Assembly (NCBI RefSeq): GCF_003259835.1
Contig: NZ_QLMI01000004.1
Location: forward strand, 248,001 to 312,000
Length of the DNA: 64,000 nt
DNA from: Flavobacterium aquaticum
GTDB lineage: Bacteria > Bacteroidota > Bacteroidia > Flavobacteriales > Flavobacteriaceae
Direction of reading: 5' to 3'
Part shown: positions 45,493 through 55,606 of the stretch, in pieces
Layout: every line of letters starts with the position of its first letter
Position numbering within the stretch: position 1 is the first letter of the stretch
Notes under the pieces: model-generated
What the model was told of the DNA's origin: nothing
Databases searched by the model: none
The model's input: the letters and a program-made list of their open reading frames with translations, nothing else
Position numbers and translations under genes: made by a program

Positions 45493-45876
45493 TTATACTC
45501 TTCTTCTTTTCGGAGGACGACATCCGTTGTGAGGCATTGGAGTTACATCAATGATTTCTGTAACTTCGACTCCTGAGTTATGGATTGATCTAATAGCAGA
45601 TTCTCTACCATTTCCTGGACCTTTCACATAAACTTTAACTTTTTTAAGTCCAGCTTCAAGAGCTACTTTACTACAATCTTCTGCTGCCATTTGAGCTGCA
45701 TAAGGAGTATTCTTTTTAGAACCTCTAAAGCCCATTTTACCAGCTGAAGACCAAGAAATTACTTCACCTTTCTTATTTGTTAAAGAAATGATGATGTTGT
45801 TAAAAGTAGCATTAATATGTGCTTCTCCCGAAGATTCAACGATAACTTTACGTTTTTTTGCAGTTGTTTTAGCCAT
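45493..45876 (-). CDS. rpsK: 30S ribosomal protein S11
   Basis: The 127-residue protein has the universal core [20 protein letters not shown] and ends with the conserved [18 protein letters not shown], which forms part of the platform near the mRNA exit. It is encoded 11 bases after rpsM. Confidence 0.98.
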   Translation of the reverse strand: MAKTTAKKRKVIVESSGEAHINATFNNIIISLTNKKGEVISWSSAGKMGFRGSKKNTPYAAQMAAEDCSKVALEAGLKKVKVYVKGPGNGRESAIRSIHNSGVEVTEIIDVTPMPHNGCRPPKRRRV

Positions 45877-45887
45877 ATTATTACTTA

Positions 45888-46262
45888 TTATTTAGTTGCT
45901 TTTTTCTTGTTAGCAACAGTTTTTCTCTTACCTTTTCTAGTTCTAGAGTTGTTTTTAGTTCTTTGACCTCTTAATGGAAGTCCAGCTCTGTGACGAATTC
46001 CTCTTTGGCATCCGATATCCATTAAACGTTTGATGTTTAATTGAACTTCTGAACGCAATTCACCTTCAATTTTGTAATATGATACCGCATCACGAATTGC
46101 TCCGATCTCGTCATCATTCCAATCTTGAACTTTCTTGTCTTCGCTCACTTGAGCTTTAGCTAAAATATCTTTAGCTCTGCTTCTACCAATACCAAATATG
46201 TATGTTAAAGCAATGATTCCTCTTTTTTGTTTAGGTATATCTACCCCTGCAATTCTTGCCAT
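45888..46262 (-). CDS. rpsM: 30S ribosomal protein S13
   Basis: The 124-residue protein begins [20 protein letters not shown] and ends in the basic tail [18 protein letters not shown]. It sits at the head of the 30S subunit and contacts the P-site tRNA and 50S. It is encoded 2 bases after rpmJ. Confidence 0.98.
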   Translation of the reverse strand: MARIAGVDIPKQKRGIIALTYIFGIGRSRAKDILAKAQVSEDKKVQDWNDDEIGAIRDAVSYYKIEGELRSEVQLNIKRLMDIGCQRGIRHRAGLPLRGQRTKNNSRTRKGKRKTVANKKKATK

Positions 46263-46264
46263 AA

Positions 46265-46381
46265 TTATCCTTGTCTTTGTTTAAATCTAGGATTCTTTTT
46301 GTTAATAACGTATAATCTTCCTTTTCTACGTACAATAATGCACTCGGCACTTCTCTTTTTAACTGATGCTCTTACTTTCAT
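46265..46381 (-). CDS. rpmJ: 50S ribosomal protein L36
   Basis: I read a 38-residue protein between infA and rps[18 protein letters not shown] at the start and NPRFKQRQG at the end. It is the Cys-poor form. Of the usual zinc ligands (Cys 11, 14, 27 and His 33) only Cys14 remains, with Ser, Asn and Phe at the others. It should therefore not bind zinc. The position between infA and rpsM is standard. Confidence 0.95.
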
Positions 46382-46391
46382 TTTAATAGCT

Positions 46392-46607
46392 TTAGTATCT
46401 ATAAGTAATTCTTGCTTTAGACAAATCATAAGGGCTCATTTCAAGTTTAACCTTGTCGCCTGGTAACAATTTAATGTAATGCATACGCATTTTACCAGAG
46501 ATATGAGCAATTACAATGTGTCCGTTTTCTAACTCTACACGAAACATAGCATTTGATAATGCTTCAATAATTGTTCCGTCTTGTTCTATTGCTGATTGTT
46601 TTGCCAT
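46392..46607 (-). CDS. infA: Translation initiation factor IF-1
   Basis: The 71-residue OB-fold protein reads [20 protein letters not shown] and ends [13 protein letters not shown]. It binds the 30S A site during initiation. It is encoded between secY and rpmJ, the usual arrangement in Bacteroidota and Firmicutes. Confidence 0.98.
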   Translation of the reverse strand: MAKQSAIEQDGTIIEALSNAMFRVELENGHIVIAHISGKMRMHYIKLLPGDKVKLEMSPYDLSKARITYRY

Positions 46608-46613
46608 AAAAAA

Positions 46614-47957
46614 TTAAGCTACTGCTTTTCTATTTTTACCACTTTTCATCAAACCATCATAGTGTTTATTCAATAAATAAGAATTTATTTGCTGAATAGT
46701 ATCTATTGCAACTCCAACCATAATTAATAAAGAAGTACCACCATAAAAATAACCCCAAGCACCTTGAACTCCAAGTAAACTTACTGCAACAGCTGGGAAC
46801 ACAGCTACTAAAGCAAGAAATAATGATCCTGGAAAAGTGATTAACGACATAATTTTATCTAGGTAATCTCCGGTTTCTACACCTGGCTTAACACCTGGTA
46901 TAAAACCTCCGCTTCTTTTTAAATCATCTGCCATCTTGTTAGTTGGTACAGTAATTGCGGTGTAAAAGTACGTAAAAATTACGATTAACAAAGCAAAAAC
47001 TATATTATATACTAAACCGAATGGATCGTTGAACATTCCTGCAATAGAAAGTGCAGTATCTGATTCTTTAGCCAAACCAGAAACAGCAGCAGGAATAAAC
47101 ATAATAGCTTGCGCAAAAATGATCGGCATAACACCTGATGCATTTAGTTTTAATGGGATAAACTGTCTGTTACCACCCATCATGTCTTCTTCAAAATCCC
47201 CAGAAACTGTACGTCTTGCATACTGTACTGGAATTTTTCTTACAGCCATTACTAATAAAATACATGCAATTATTACTAAGAACCAAAGTATTAATTCGAT
47301 TACGATCATCATAACACCTCCATTTGCTTGAGAAGTTCTAGACGAAAATTCTTGAATAAATGCTTGTGGCATTCTTGCAATAATACCTACCATTATCAAT
47401 AAAGAAATACCATTACCAATACCTTTATCGGTAATTTTTTCTCCTAACCACATTGCAAAAATAGTTCCAGTTACTAAGATTAGAACTGAAGAGAAGATGA
47501 ATGTAGGTCCAGTTAACATAAATGCTTCACCTGGTAAAGTTCTGTACAAGTTATAGATATAACCAGGACCTTGAACTAAAGTAATTAAGATTGTTAACCA
47601 TCTTGTAATTTGGTTAATTTTCTTTCTACCACTTTCACCGTCTTTTTGTAATTTTTGTAAATATGGCACCGCAATTCCCATTAATTGAACTACGATAGAA
47701 GCTGATATGTATGGCATGATACCCAATGCAAATACAGAAGCTTGCGAAAACGCACCTCCTGTAAATACATTAATTAACCATCCGATACCTTCATCAGTTT
47801 GGTTTGTAAGATTTGTCAATTTAGTAGCATCAATCCCCGGAAGGGTAACTTGCGCACCAAAACGGTACACTAATAATAATCCAAGAGTTAATAAAATACG
47901 ATTTTTTAACTCTTCGATTTTCCAAACGTTGATGAATGAATCTATAAATTTCTTCAT
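46614..47957 (-). CDS. secY: Preprotein translocase subunit SecY
   Basis: The 447-residue protein has ten membrane segments. Recognisable parts are the plug-region GIGWLINVFTGGAFSQASVF, PYISASIVVQLM, the cytoplasmic loop KMADDLKRSGGFIPGVKPG and IDTIQQINSYLLNKHYDG near the end. It forms the protein-conducting channel with SecE and SecG. It lies between rplO and infA. Confidence 0.97.
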   Translation of the reverse strand: MKKFIDSFINVWKIEELKNRILLTLGLLLVYRFGAQVTLPGIDATKLTNLTNQTDEGIGWLINVFTGGAFSQASVFALGIMPYISASIVVQLMGIAVPYLQKLQKDGESGRKKINQITRWLTILITLVQGPGYIYNLYRTLPGEAFMLTGPTFIFSSVLILVTGTIFAMWLGEKITDKGIGNGISLLIMVGIIARMPQAFIQEFSSRTSQANGGVMMIVIELILWFLVIIACILLVMAVRKIPVQYARRTVSGDFEEDMMGGNRQFIPLKLNASGVMPIIFAQAIMFIPAAVSGLAKESDTALSIAGMFNDPFGLVYNIVFALLIVIFTYFYTAITVPTNKMADDLKRSGGFIPGVKPGVETGDYLDKIMSLITFPGSLFLALVAVFPAVAVSLLGVQGAWGYFYGGTSLLIMVGVAIDTIQQINSYLLNKHYDGLMKSGKNRKAVA

Positions 47958-47969
47958 TTTACTAAAGGA

Positions 47970-48422
47970 TTATAAAGTTACAGCTTCTCCACCAGCAGCC
48001 TCGATAGCCGCTTTTGCAGATGCAGTAAATTTGTGAGCACTTACTTTAAGTTTTGTTTTTAGCTCACCTCTTCCTAAAATCTTTACTAAGCTATTTTTTG
48101 TAGCTAAACGAGTATCTACAAATACAGTAAAATCTACTGTATCAGTTACTACACCGTTATCTACTAATAATTGTAACGAATCAAGATTAATACCTTGATA
48201 TTCTACTCTATTGATGTTCTTGAAACCAAACTTAGGAACACGTCTTTGAAGTGGCATTTGACCACCTTCAAAACCAATTTTCTTAGAGTATCCAGAACGA
48301 GACTTAGCTCCTTTGTGTCCACGTGCAGCGGTACCACCTTTACCAGAACCTTCTCCTCTACCTACTCTTTTATTTTGGTTGTGAACTGAACCTTCAGCTG
48401 GTTGTAAGTTACTTAAATTCAT
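47970..48422 (-). CDS. rplO: 50S ribosomal protein L15
   Basis: The 150-residue protein has the conserved Gly-rich N-terminus KRVGRGEGSGKGGTAARGHK and the C-terminal signature VSAHKFTASAKAAIEAAGGE. It is a late-assembly 50S protein. Confidence 0.98.
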   Translation of the reverse strand: MNLSNLQPAEGSVHNQNKRVGRGEGSGKGGTAARGHKGAKSRSGYSKKIGFEGGQMPLQRRVPKFGFKNINRVEYQGINLDSLQLLVDNGVVTDTVDFTVFVDTRLATKNSLVKILGRGELKTKLKVSAHKFTASAKAAIEAAGGEAVTL

Positions 48423-48434
48423 AACTGTATAGTG

Positions 48435-48617
48435 TTATTTAGTTTCTTCAACAGAAACTAAGTGTTTAACTTTATTTACCATTCCAAGGATAGCAGGATT
48501 TGCATCATGCTCAACAACTTGTCCCATTTTACGAAGACCTAAAGCTTCCAAAGTTCTCTTTTGATCAAGAGGACAATTGATTTTACTTCTTACTTGTTTT
48601 ACTTTTAATTTTGCCAT
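48435..48617 (-). CDS. rpmD: 50S ribosomal protein L30
   Basis: The 60-residue protein matches the short bacterial L30: LKVKQVRSKINCPLDQKRTL, LGLRKMGQVVEHDANPAILG, then a beta strand to the end. It is encoded between rpsE and rplO. Confidence 0.97.
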   Translation of the reverse strand: MAKLKVKQVRSKINCPLDQKRTLEALGLRKMGQVVEHDANPAILGMVNKVKHLVSVEETK

Positions 48618-48630
48618 GATTTCCTGTTAA

Positions 48631-49155
48631 TTAACCTTTGAATACTTTTTCTAAAGATACTCCTCTTTGTTTAGCCACAGTAGCAGCACTTCTCATTTGT
48701 AATAAAGCATCAAAAGTTGCTTTTACCACATTGTGAGGGTTAGATGAACCTTGCGATTTAGATAATACATCGTGAACACCTACAGACTCCAATACCGCAC
48801 GAACAGCACCACCAGCAATAACTCCAGTACCGTGAGAAGCAGGCATTAAGAATACTCTAGCACCACCAAATTTACCTTTTTGCTCATGAGGAACAGATTG
48901 TCCTTGAAGAGGAATTCTAACTAAGTTTTTCTTAGCATCTTCCACCGCTTTAGCGATTGCTTCAGAAACATCTTTAGATTTTCCTAATCCATGACCCACT
49001 ACTCCGTTTTCATCACCAACTACTACGATAGCAGAGAAACCAAATGCTCTACCTCCTTTAGTAACTTTAGTAACACGATTTACACTCACCAAACGATCTT
49101 TTAATTCAAGACCTCCTGGTTTTACAATCTCTACGTTTTTATAATTATGATACAT
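48631..49155 (-). CDS. rpsE: 30S ribosomal protein S5
   Basis: The 174-residue protein has the N-terminal dsRNA-binding domain ([40 protein letters not shown]) and a C-terminal domain with [20 protein letters not shown]. It takes part in decoding fidelity at the 30S shoulder. Confidence 0.98.
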   Translation of the reverse strand: MYHNYKNVEIVKPGGLELKDRLVSVNRVTKVTKGGRAFGFSAIVVVGDENGVVGHGLGKSKDVSEAIAKAVEDAKKNLVRIPLQGQSVPHEQKGKFGGARVFLMPASHGTGVIAGGAVRAVLESVGVHDVLSKSQGSSNPHNVVKATFDALLQMRSAATVAKQRGVSLEKVFKG

Positions 49156-49161
49156 AATTTC

Positions 49162-49512
49162 TTAGAATTTAAGTCCAGCTTCTCTAGCTCCTTCAGCTAA
49201 TGATTTCACACGTCCATGGTATAAATACCCACCTCTATCAAAAGAGATTGTTGAAATACCTGCTTTAAGTGCTTTTTCAGCAACTAATTTACCAACTGCT
49301 TTTGCAGTTTCAACAGCAGTTCCTTGAGCTACTTCTTTATCTCTCGATGAAGCAGCAACTAAAGTTGTACCGTTTACGTCGTCTATGATTTGCGCATAGA
49401 TTTCTTTATTACTTCTGAATACAGAAAGTCTTGGTTGAGCAGCAGTTCCGCTTACAATCTTTCTGATTCTGAACTTAATTCTTTGTCTTCTTTCAGATTT
49501 CGTTAATGACAT
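49162..49512 (-). CDS. rplR: 50S ribosomal protein L18
   Basis: The 116-residue protein has the basic N-terminus [20 protein letters not shown] and [19 protein letters not shown], and ends [20 protein letters not shown] followed by REAGLKF. It binds 5S rRNA with L5. Confidence 0.98.
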   Translation of the reverse strand: MSLTKSERRQRIKFRIRKIVSGTAAQPRLSVFRSNKEIYAQIIDDVNGTTLVAASSRDKEVAQGTAVETAKAVGKLVAEKALKAGISTISFDRGGYLYHGRVKSLAEGAREAGLKF

Positions 49513-49523
49513 AGTCTTAATTT

Positions 49524-50066
49524 TTAAGCTGATTTACCTGCTTTTCTTCTTAGTTCTTCTCCTACAAACTTAACTCCTTTTCCTTTATATGGTTCAGGTT
49601 TGCGGAAACCTCTGATCTTCGCAGCTACTTGACCTAATAATTGTTTGTCGAATGATGATAATTTCACTATCGGATTTTTACCTTTTTCTGAGATTGTTTC
49701 AACAACAACTTCACTTACAACATCTAAAACGATGTTATGAGAGAATCCTAAAGCTAAATCAAGTTTTTGACCTTGATTAGATGCTCTGTATCCTACTCCA
49801 ACTAATTCTAATTGTTTTGTAAAGCCTTCAGAAACACCAACAATCATATTGTTGATTAATGAACGATAAAGTCCGTGTTTCGCTCTCTCATCTTTGTGAT
49901 CCGATGAACGTTCAACGATAACTTGGTTATCTTCGATTTTAACGGTTACATCAGAAAATTCTTGAGTAAGCTCGCCTAATTTTCCTTTTACTGTAATTAC
50001 AGCATCTTTAACTTCTACAGTTACTCCAGCTGGAATTGCAATTGGATTTTTACCTATTCTTGACAT
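49524..50066 (-). CDS. rplF: 50S ribosomal protein L6
   Basis: The 180-residue protein has two L6 domains, [19 protein letters not shown] at the start and [20 protein letters not shown] near the end, the conserved C-terminal motif. It lies near the factor-binding site of the 50S subunit. Confidence 0.98.
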   Translation of the reverse strand: MSRIGKNPIAIPAGVTVEVKDAVITVKGKLGELTQEFSDVTVKIEDNQVIVERSSDHKDERAKHGLYRSLINNMIVGVSEGFTKQLELVGVGYRASNQGQKLDLALGFSHNIVLDVVSEVVVETISEKGKNPIVKLSSFDKQLLGQVAAKIRGFRKPEPYKGKGVKFVGEELRRKAGKSA

Positions 50067-50081
50067 TGTCTCGTCTTTTTA

Positions 50082-50480
50082 TTAATATACGTAACAAACA
50101 ACTTCGCCACCAACATTTAATTGCTTAGCTTGTTTTCCTGTCATCAATCCTTTTGATGTAGAAACAATAGCAATACCTAAACCATTTAAGATTCTTGGCA
50201 AGTCTGATGAACCAGCATATTTACGTAAACCTGGTTTACTAATTCTTTGGATATCTTTGATAACTGACTCTTTCGTGTCTTTATCATATTTAAGTGCAAT
50301 TTTGATTGTACCTTGAACATTAGAATCATCAAATTTGTAACTTAAGATATATCCTTGATCGAATAAAATCTTTGTGATCTCTTTCTTCATATTAGAAGCA
50401 GGAATTTCAACCACTTTGTGGTTGGCTCTTACTGCATTTCTAACACGCGTTAGATAATCGGCAATTGGATCTGTATACAT
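50082..50480 (-). CDS. rpsH: 30S ribosomal protein S8
   Basis: The 132-residue protein begins MYTDPIADYLTRVRNAVRAN and ends GIAIVSTSKGLMTGKQAKQL followed by a VGGEVVCYVY tail. S8 binds the central domain of 16S rRNA and in E. coli represses its own operon. The 105-base gap upstream, with a promoter element and hairpin, is the largest inside the spc-like part of the cluster. Confidence 0.98.
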   Translation of the reverse strand: MYTDPIADYLTRVRNAVRANHKVVEIPASNMKKEITKILFDQGYILSYKFDDSNVQGTIKIALKYDKDTKESVIKDIQRISKPGLRKYAGSSDLPRILNGLGIAIVSTSKGLMTGKQAKQLNVGGEVVCYVY

Positions 50481-50505
50481 ATGTATAGATTTGCGGTTAT
50501 GGTTT

Positions 50506-50569
50506 TCAATCCGCCCTCAGCGGATTGAACCTTTAACCAATTAAACTTATTTTTTGGATTGCAAAAGTA
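50506..50569 (-). promoter_or_regulatory. Internal promoter element and leader hairpin before rpsH
   Basis: On the minus strand a -7 element TACTTTTG lies at 50562-50569. Downstream of it TCAATCCGC and GCGGATTGA (50506-50514 and 50520-50528) form a perfect 9-bp stem with a 5-base loop. The hairpin ends 26 bases before the rpsH ATG. There is no T-run, so it is more likely a leader structure than a terminator. Confidence 0.5.
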
Positions 50570-50585
50570 ATAACTTTTTTTGGAA

Positions 50586-50855
50586 TTACCAAGATGCTTT
50601 TTTAACACCTGGAATTAATCCTTGATTTGCCATTTCACGGAATGTTACACGAGAAATACCAAACTGACGCATATACCCTCTTGGTCTACCTGTTAATTTA
50701 CAACGATTGTGTACTCTAACTGGACAAGAATTTTTTGGTAATTTTTGTAAACCTTCGAAATCACCAGCTTCTTTTAAAGCTTTTCTTTTCTCAGCATACT
50801 TTTCTACTAATGCAATTCTTTTCACCTCACGGGCTTTCATTGATTCTTTAGCCAT
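50586..50855 (-). CDS. rpsN: 30S ribosomal protein S14
   Basis: The 89-residue protein is the longer, zinc-free type of S14: [20 protein letters not shown] at the start and [20 protein letters not shown] near the end. Only two Cys are present ([12 protein letters not shown]), so the two-CXXC zinc knuckle is absent. Confidence 0.97.
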   Translation of the reverse strand: MAKESMKAREVKRIALVEKYAEKRKALKEAGDFEGLQKLPKNSCPVRVHNRCKLTGRPRGYMRQFGISRVTFREMANQGLIPGVKKASW

Positions 50856-50858
50856 GTC

Positions 50859-51410
50859 TTAATTCTTTTTAAAAGGTAATCCTAATTCCGCTAATAATGC
50901 TTTTGCTTCTTTATCTGTATCAGCTGAAGTTACAAAAGTAATATCAAAACCAGCAATTTTATTTACTTTATCAATATCAATTTCTGGGAAAATGATTTGT
51001 TCTAACACTCCTAAATTGTAGTTTCCTCTACCATCAAATCCAGTTGATTTGATTCCGTTGAAGTCTCTTACACGTGGTAAAGATGAAGTAATCAATCTAT
51101 CTAAGAATTCATACATTCTTTCTCCACGTAACGTTACTTTAGCACCAATTGGCATACCTTTTCTTAATTTGAAAGACGCAACGTCTTTCTTAGAAATAGT
51201 AGCAACTGCTTTTTGCCCAGTAATTTTTGTTAATTCTTCAACAGCGTAATCTACTAATTTTTTATCAGATACAGCTGCACCAACTCCACGGCTTACAACA
51301 ATTTTTTCAAGTTTAGGAACTTGCATTACATTTTTGTAACCGAACTCTTCTGTAAGAGCAGCAATAACTCTACTCTTATATTCTTCTTTTAGTCTAGGAA
51401 TATATGCCAT
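50859..51410 (-). CDS. rplE: 50S ribosomal protein L5
   Basis: The 183-residue protein begins [20 protein letters not shown] and contains [20 protein letters not shown] and [20 protein letters not shown]. It binds 5S rRNA in the central protuberance. Confidence 0.98.
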   Translation of the reverse strand: MAYIPRLKEEYKSRVIAALTEEFGYKNVMQVPKLEKIVVSRGVGAAVSDKKLVDYAVEELTKITGQKAVATISKKDVASFKLRKGMPIGAKVTLRGERMYEFLDRLITSSLPRVRDFNGIKSTGFDGRGNYNLGVLEQIIFPEIDIDKVNKIAGFDITFVTSADTDKEAKALLAELGLPFKKN

Positions 51411-51412
51411 AA

Positions 51413-51727
51413 CTATAGTACTTGATTAGATTTTTTTGAAAATCTCACTTTCTTGTCTCCTTCTTGTTTGAAACCAACTTTAGTCACTTCTTTTGACTTT
51501 GGGTCAATTAAAGACAAGTTAGACACATGAATAGGAGCTTCTTTCTTAACGATTCCTCCTTGAGGGTTTTTAGCACTTGGTTTTGTATGTTTCGAAACCA
51601 TGTTAACTCCTTCAACAACCGCTTTGTTTTTCTCACGAAGAACTCTAAGAACTTTACCTTCAGAACCTTTGTGGTCTCCAGCAATAACTCTTACGATATC
51701 TCCTGATTTAATTTTTAGCTTTATCAT
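51413..51727 (-). CDS. rplX: 50S ribosomal protein L24
   Basis: The 104-residue protein has the KOW motif ([20 protein letters not shown]) and then [20 protein letters not shown]. It is an early-assembly protein at the exit tunnel. Confidence 0.98.
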   Translation of the reverse strand: MIKLKIKSGDIVRVIAGDHKGSEGKVLRVLREKNKAVVEGVNMVSKHTKPSAKNPQGGIVKKEAPIHVSNLSLIDPKSKEVTKVGFKQEGDKKVRFSKKSNQVL

Positions 51728-51738
51728 TTGTATAAGAA

Positions 51739-52107
51739 TTAAAGCACTTCAGGTGCTAATGATACAATTTTCATGAATTGTTTTTCACGAAGTTCTCTGG
51801 CAACCGGACCAAAAACACGAGTTCCTCTCATTTCTCCTGCAGCGTTTAACAATACACATGCGTTATCGTCAAAACGGATGTAAGATCCATCAGCTCTTCT
51901 CACTTCTTTTTTGGTACGTACAACTACTGCAGTTGATACCGCTCCTTTTTTAACGTTTCCGTTTGGAGTTGCATCTTTAATTGAAACTACAATTTTGTCA
52001 CCAACAGAGGCATAACGACGTTTCGTTCCTCCTAAAACACGGATCGTAAGAACTTCTTTCGCTCCTGTGTTATCTGCTACTTTTAATCTTGACTCTTGTT
52101 GTACCAT
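51739..52107 (-). CDS. rplN: 50S ribosomal protein L14
   Basis: The 122-residue protein begins [20 protein letters not shown] and contains [20 protein letters not shown], both highly conserved. It forms an intersubunit bridge. Confidence 0.98.
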
Positions 52108-52109
52108 AA

Positions 52110-52367
52110 TTACTTCGCTCTTTCAATGATTTCAACTAATCTCCAACATTTAGATTTACTTAATGGACGTGTCTCCATAATTCTTACAGTATCTCCAATG
52201 TTACAATCGTTTGTTTCGTCGTGTGCAACATATTTCTTAGTTTTCAACACGAACTTACCGTATAATGGGTGTTTCACTTTTGTAGTTTGTGACACAACAA
52301 TAGATTTCTCCATTTTATTTGAAGTCACCACACCAATTCTCTCTTTTCTTAAATTTCTTTTTTCCAT
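52110..52367 (-). CDS. rpsQ: 30S ribosomal protein S17
   Basis: The 85-residue OB-fold protein contains [20 protein letters not shown] and [20 protein letters not shown]. It binds the 16S 5' domain. Confidence 0.98.
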   Translation of the reverse strand: MEKRNLRKERIGVVTSNKMEKSIVVSQTTKVKHPLYGKFVLKTKKYVAHDETNDCNIGDTVRIMETRPLSKSKCWRLVEIIERAK

Positions 52368-52385
52368 CTTTCAGCTAGTGTACAA

Positions 52386-52577
52386 TTATTGTAACTCTCT
52401 TTTAGTTAACTCTGTGTGTAATCTCGCAACTGATCTTCTTAAAGTTCTTAACTGAAGAGGATTTTGAATTGGAGATATTGCATGAGCATTTTTTAGGTCG
52501 GTATACGTTTTCTTTAACTGACTAAGTTGTTCTTGTAACTCAGCTGCAGATAGATTTTTAATTTCTGATTGTTTCAT
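52386..52577 (-). CDS. rpmC: 50S ribosomal protein L29
   Basis: The 63-residue two-helix protein has MKQSEIKNLSAAELQEQLSQ and NPLQLRTLRRSVARLHTEL. It lies at the tunnel exit near L23. Confidence 0.98.
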   Translation of the reverse strand: MKQSEIKNLSAAELQEQLSQLKKTYTDLKNAHAISPIQNPLQLRTLRRSVARLHTELTKRELQ

Positions 52578-52589
52578 AATAAATTTTGA

Positions 52590-53009
52590 TTATGCTTCGA
52601 AATCTCTAGCAACGATAAACTTAGTTTTAACAGGAAGTTTTTGAGCAGCAAGACGTAAAGCCTCTTTTGCTACTGACAGAGGCACGCCTCCAACTTCAAA
52701 CATAATTTTACCAGGTTTAACAACTGCAGCCCAATATTCAACTGCACCTTTACCTTTACCCATACGTACTTCTAATGGTTTCTTTGTAATAGGCTTATCT
52801 GGAAATATTTTGATCCATAATTGACCCTCTCTTTTCATGAAACGTGTTGCTGCGATACGAGCTGCTTCAATTTGACGAGAAGTAATAAATGAAGAATCTA
52901 AAGATTTAATACCAAACATTCCATTTGAAAGCTCGTGTCCTCTTTGAGAAACGCCTTTCATTCTACCTTTCTGTACCTTACGGTATTTTGTTCTTTTAGG
53001 CTGTAACAT
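52590..53009 (-). CDS. rplP: 50S ribosomal protein L16
   Basis: The 139-residue protein begins [20 protein letters not shown] and contains [20 protein letters not shown]. It helps position A-site tRNA. Confidence 0.98.
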   Translation of the reverse strand: MLQPKRTKYRKVQKGRMKGVSQRGHELSNGMFGIKSLDSSFITSRQIEAARIAATRFMKREGQLWIKIFPDKPITKKPLEVRMGKGKGAVEYWAAVVKPGKIMFEVGGVPLSVAKEALRLAAQKLPVKTKFIVARDFEA

Positions 53010-53028
53010 TTTTCTTTAGTTTAAATAA

Positions 53029-53760
53029 TTACTTTCTTTTGCGTGCGTTTGGTTTACCATCTCTCTTAGGAGCAGAAGATCCTGAAGGTTTAGACTTTTG
53101 TTTGTCCATTCCTACTAACGGAGAAAGATCTCTTTTTCCATAAACCTCACCTTTCATTATCCATACTTTGATACCCATTCTACCGTAAGTAGTATGTGCT
53201 TCACCTAATGAATAATCGATATCAGCTCTGAAAGTTGACAATGGAATTCTACCCTCTTTGAAGTTTTCTGAACGTGCCATTTCAGCTCCATTCAAACGAC
53301 CAGAAATTTGTACTTTGATACCTTCTGCATTCATACGCATTGCAGCAGCAATAGCCATTTTAATTGCACGTCTGTAAGAAATTCTACTTTCAATTTGACG
53401 AGCGATACTTGTAGCTACTAAATAAGCGTCAAGTTCAGGTCTTTTAATTTCAAAGATGTTGATTTGAACTTCTTTGTCAGTAATTTTCTTAAGTTCTTCT
53501 TTTAACTTGTCTACCTCTTGCCCACCTTTACCGATAATGATACCAGGTCTAGCAGTAGTGATAGTAACGGTTACAAGTTTTAAAGTTCTCTCGATAATTA
53601 TTTTTGATACACTAGCTTTTGATAAACGTGCATGGATGTATTTACGGATTTTAGCATCTTCAGCGATTTTATCACCGTAATCATTTCCTCCATACCAGTT
53701 TGAGTCCCATCCTCTGATGATACCAAGTCTATTTCCGATTGGATTTGTCTTTTGTCCCAT
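53029..53760 (-). CDS. rpsC: 30S ribosomal protein S3
   Basis: The 243-residue protein has an N-terminal segment [20 protein letters not shown], a KH domain with [20 protein letters not shown], and the C-domain [21 protein letters not shown] Lys/Arg-rich tail follows. It lines the mRNA entry channel. Confidence 0.98.
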   Translation of the reverse strand: MGQKTNPIGNRLGIIRGWDSNWYGGNDYGDKIAEDAKIRKYIHARLSKASVSKIIIERTLKLVTVTITTARPGIIIGKGGQEVDKLKEELKKITDKEVQINIFEIKRPELDAYLVATSIARQIESRISYRRAIKMAIAAAMRMNAEGIKVQISGRLNGAEMARSENFKEGRIPLSTFRADIDYSLGEAHTTYGRMGIKVWIMKGEVYGKRDLSPLVGMDKQKSKPSGSSAPKRDGKPNARKRK

Positions 53761-53768
53761 ACTGTTTA

Positions 53769-54179
53769 TTAATTGCTTTGTGTGTTATTATTTGATCCTA
53801 ACACGATTGTTACGTGATTAGAACGCTTTCTAATTCTGTGTGCACGACCTTGTGGAGCTGGACGAAGTCTTTTCAACATCATACCACCATCTACAGTAAT
53901 CGTTTTTACAAATAAGCCAGCTTCTTCTAAATTAGCATCAGCATTTTTTTGCTGATAGTTATTAATTGCTGATAACAACAATTTCTCTAATTTTCTTGAA
54001 GCTTCTTTTTGACTAAATCTTAATATATTAAGAGCTAATTCTACTTTCTGACCTCTAACTAAATCCGCAACTAAGCGCATTTTTCTTGGTGAAGTAGGGC
54101 AGTTATTTAATTTAGCAAAAGCAACTTGTGTTTTTGCCTCTTTAGTCTGCTCTGCTCTTTCTCTTTTACGAACTCCCAT
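53769..54179 (-). CDS. rplV: 50S ribosomal protein L22
   Basis: The 136-residue protein has [20 protein letters not shown] and the beta-hairpin region [20 protein letters not shown] that reaches into the exit tunnel. Confidence 0.98.
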   Translation of the reverse strand: MGVRKRERAEQTKEAKTQVAFAKLNNCPTSPRKMRLVADLVRGQKVELALNILRFSQKEASRKLEKLLLSAINNYQQKNADANLEEAGLFVKTITVDGGMMLKRLRPAPQGRAHRIRKRSNHVTIVLGSNNNTQSN

Positions 54180-54188
54180 AGCTTCCTA

Positions 54189-54467
54189 TTATTTTTTACC
54201 TTTATTTTTAGCCCCAGCATGACCTCTAAAAGATCTTGTTGGTGAAAACTCTCCTAATTTGTGTCCTACCATGTTCTCAGTTACATAAACTGGAACAAAT
54301 TGACGACCATTGTGAACTGCGATAGTTTGTCCAACGAAATCTGGAGTAATCATTGATGCTCTAGACCAAGTCTTAACAACACCTTTATTACCACCTGCAA
54401 TATTTTCTTGAACTTTCTTCTCTAATTTAAAGTGAACGAATGGTCCTTTTTTTAATGAACGTGCCAT
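54189..54467 (-). CDS. rpsS: 30S ribosomal protein S19
   Basis: The 92-residue protein begins [20 protein letters not shown] and contains [20 protein letters not shown]. It sits on the 30S head with S13. Confidence 0.98.
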   Translation of the reverse strand: MARSLKKGPFVHFKLEKKVQENIAGGNKGVVKTWSRASMITPDFVGQTIAVHNGRQFVPVYVTENMVGHKLGEFSPTRSFRGHAGAKNKGKK

Positions 54468-54477
54468 GTCTATCTAA

Positions 54478-55302
54478 TTATTTCTTTCTACGTTCTACAA
54501 TATACTTATTACTCGGGTTAACTTTAGAACGAGTTCTATAACCTTTAGCAGGTAAACCTTTTCTTGAACGTGGGTGACCTCCAGATGAACGTCCTTCACC
54601 ACCTCCCATTGGGTGATCAACTGGGTTCATTGCTACTGGTCTTGTTCTAGGTCTTCTACCTAACCATCTTGATCTACCAGCTTTTCCTGATACAATTAAT
54701 TGGTGGTCTGAGTTAGAAACTGCTCCAATTGTAGCCATACAAGTTAACAAGATTAATCTTGTCTCTCCTGAAGGCATTTTAATTGTTGCATATTTTCCAT
54801 CTCTTGCCATTAACTGAGCGAAAGTTCCTGCTGAACGAGCGATAACAGCTCCTTGACCTGGTCTTAATTCGATACACGAAATAACAGTTCCTAGAGGAAT
54901 TTTACTTAAAGGCATTGCATTTCCAATTTCTGGAGATGCTTCTTCACCAGAAACTACAGTTTGTCCAACTTGTAATCCATTTTGAGCAATGATGTAAGTT
55001 TTAGCTCCATCTGCATAATACAATAATGAAATAAAAGCTGAACGGTTTGGATCGTACTCGATTGTTTTAACCGTAGCAGGAATACCTACTTTAGTTCTTT
55101 TAAAATCAATGATACGATACTTTTGTTTGTGACCACCGCCTGTATAACGCATGGTCATTTTTCCTTGACTATTTCTACCTCCAGAGTTTTTTTTCGGTGC
55201 GATCAAAGAACGCTCCGGCTTATCAGTTGTAATAGTGTCAAAGCTATTAACAACTCTAAATCGCTGACCCGGGGTAATAGGTTTTAATTTTCTAACTGAC
55301 AT
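54478..55302 (-). CDS. rplB: 50S ribosomal protein L2
   Basis: The 274-residue protein has [20 protein letters not shown] near the start and the C-terminal [20 protein letters not shown], which contains the His implicated in peptidyl-transferase centre assembly. Confidence 0.98.
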   Translation of the reverse strand: MSVRKLKPITPGQRFRVVNSFDTITTDKPERSLIAPKKNSGGRNSQGKMTMRYTGGGHKQKYRIIDFKRTKVGIPATVKTIEYDPNRSAFISLLYYADGAKTYIIAQNGLQVGQTVVSGEEASPEIGNAMPLSKIPLGTVISCIELRPGQGAVIARSAGTFAQLMARDGKYATIKMPSGETRLILLTCMATIGAVSNSDHQLIVSGKAGRSRWLGRRPRTRPVAMNPVDHPMGGGEGRSSGGHPRSRKGLPAKGYRTRSKVNPSNKYIVERRKK

Positions 55303-55308
55303 TTTCTA

Positions 55309-55599
55309 TTAGATATTAGTATAAAAATCTATTGTTTCTCCCTCTTGAACTTGAACAACTGCTTTTTTGTAAGCATTTGTTTTACCACTGATTAAACCAC
55401 TTTTAGTATATTTAACACTTCTATCAGCTCTGTAGTTCATTGTATTAACTGCAACTACATTCACACCAAAAGCCGCTTCTACAGCATTTTTGATTTGAAT
55501 TTTGTTAGCAGTTTTTGCAACTACAAAACCAAAACGGTTAAAAACTTCACCATCTTTAGTTATTTTCTCAGTTATAATAGGCTTAATTATGATGCTCAT
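55309..55599 (-). CDS. rplW: 50S ribosomal protein L23
   Basis: The 96-residue protein reads IIIKPIITEKITKDGEVFNR and has NKIQIKNAVEAAFGVNVVAV. It is a docking site for trigger factor and SRP at the exit tunnel. Confidence 0.97.
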   Translation of the reverse strand: MSIIIKPIITEKITKDGEVFNRFGFVVAKTANKIQIKNAVEAAFGVNVVAVNTMNYRADRSVKYTKSGLISGKTNAYKKAVVQVQEGETIDFYTNI

Positions 55600-55606
55600 A
55601 ATCTTA

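Noticed and set aside
46227-46466. Plus-strand open frame spanning the rpmJ region
   Set aside because: It is antisense to rpsM, rpmJ and infA, which are all clearly recognised.
50506-50528. Terminator between rpsN and rpsH
   Set aside because: The stem is perfect but is not followed by a T-run, and termination here would cut off essential genes.
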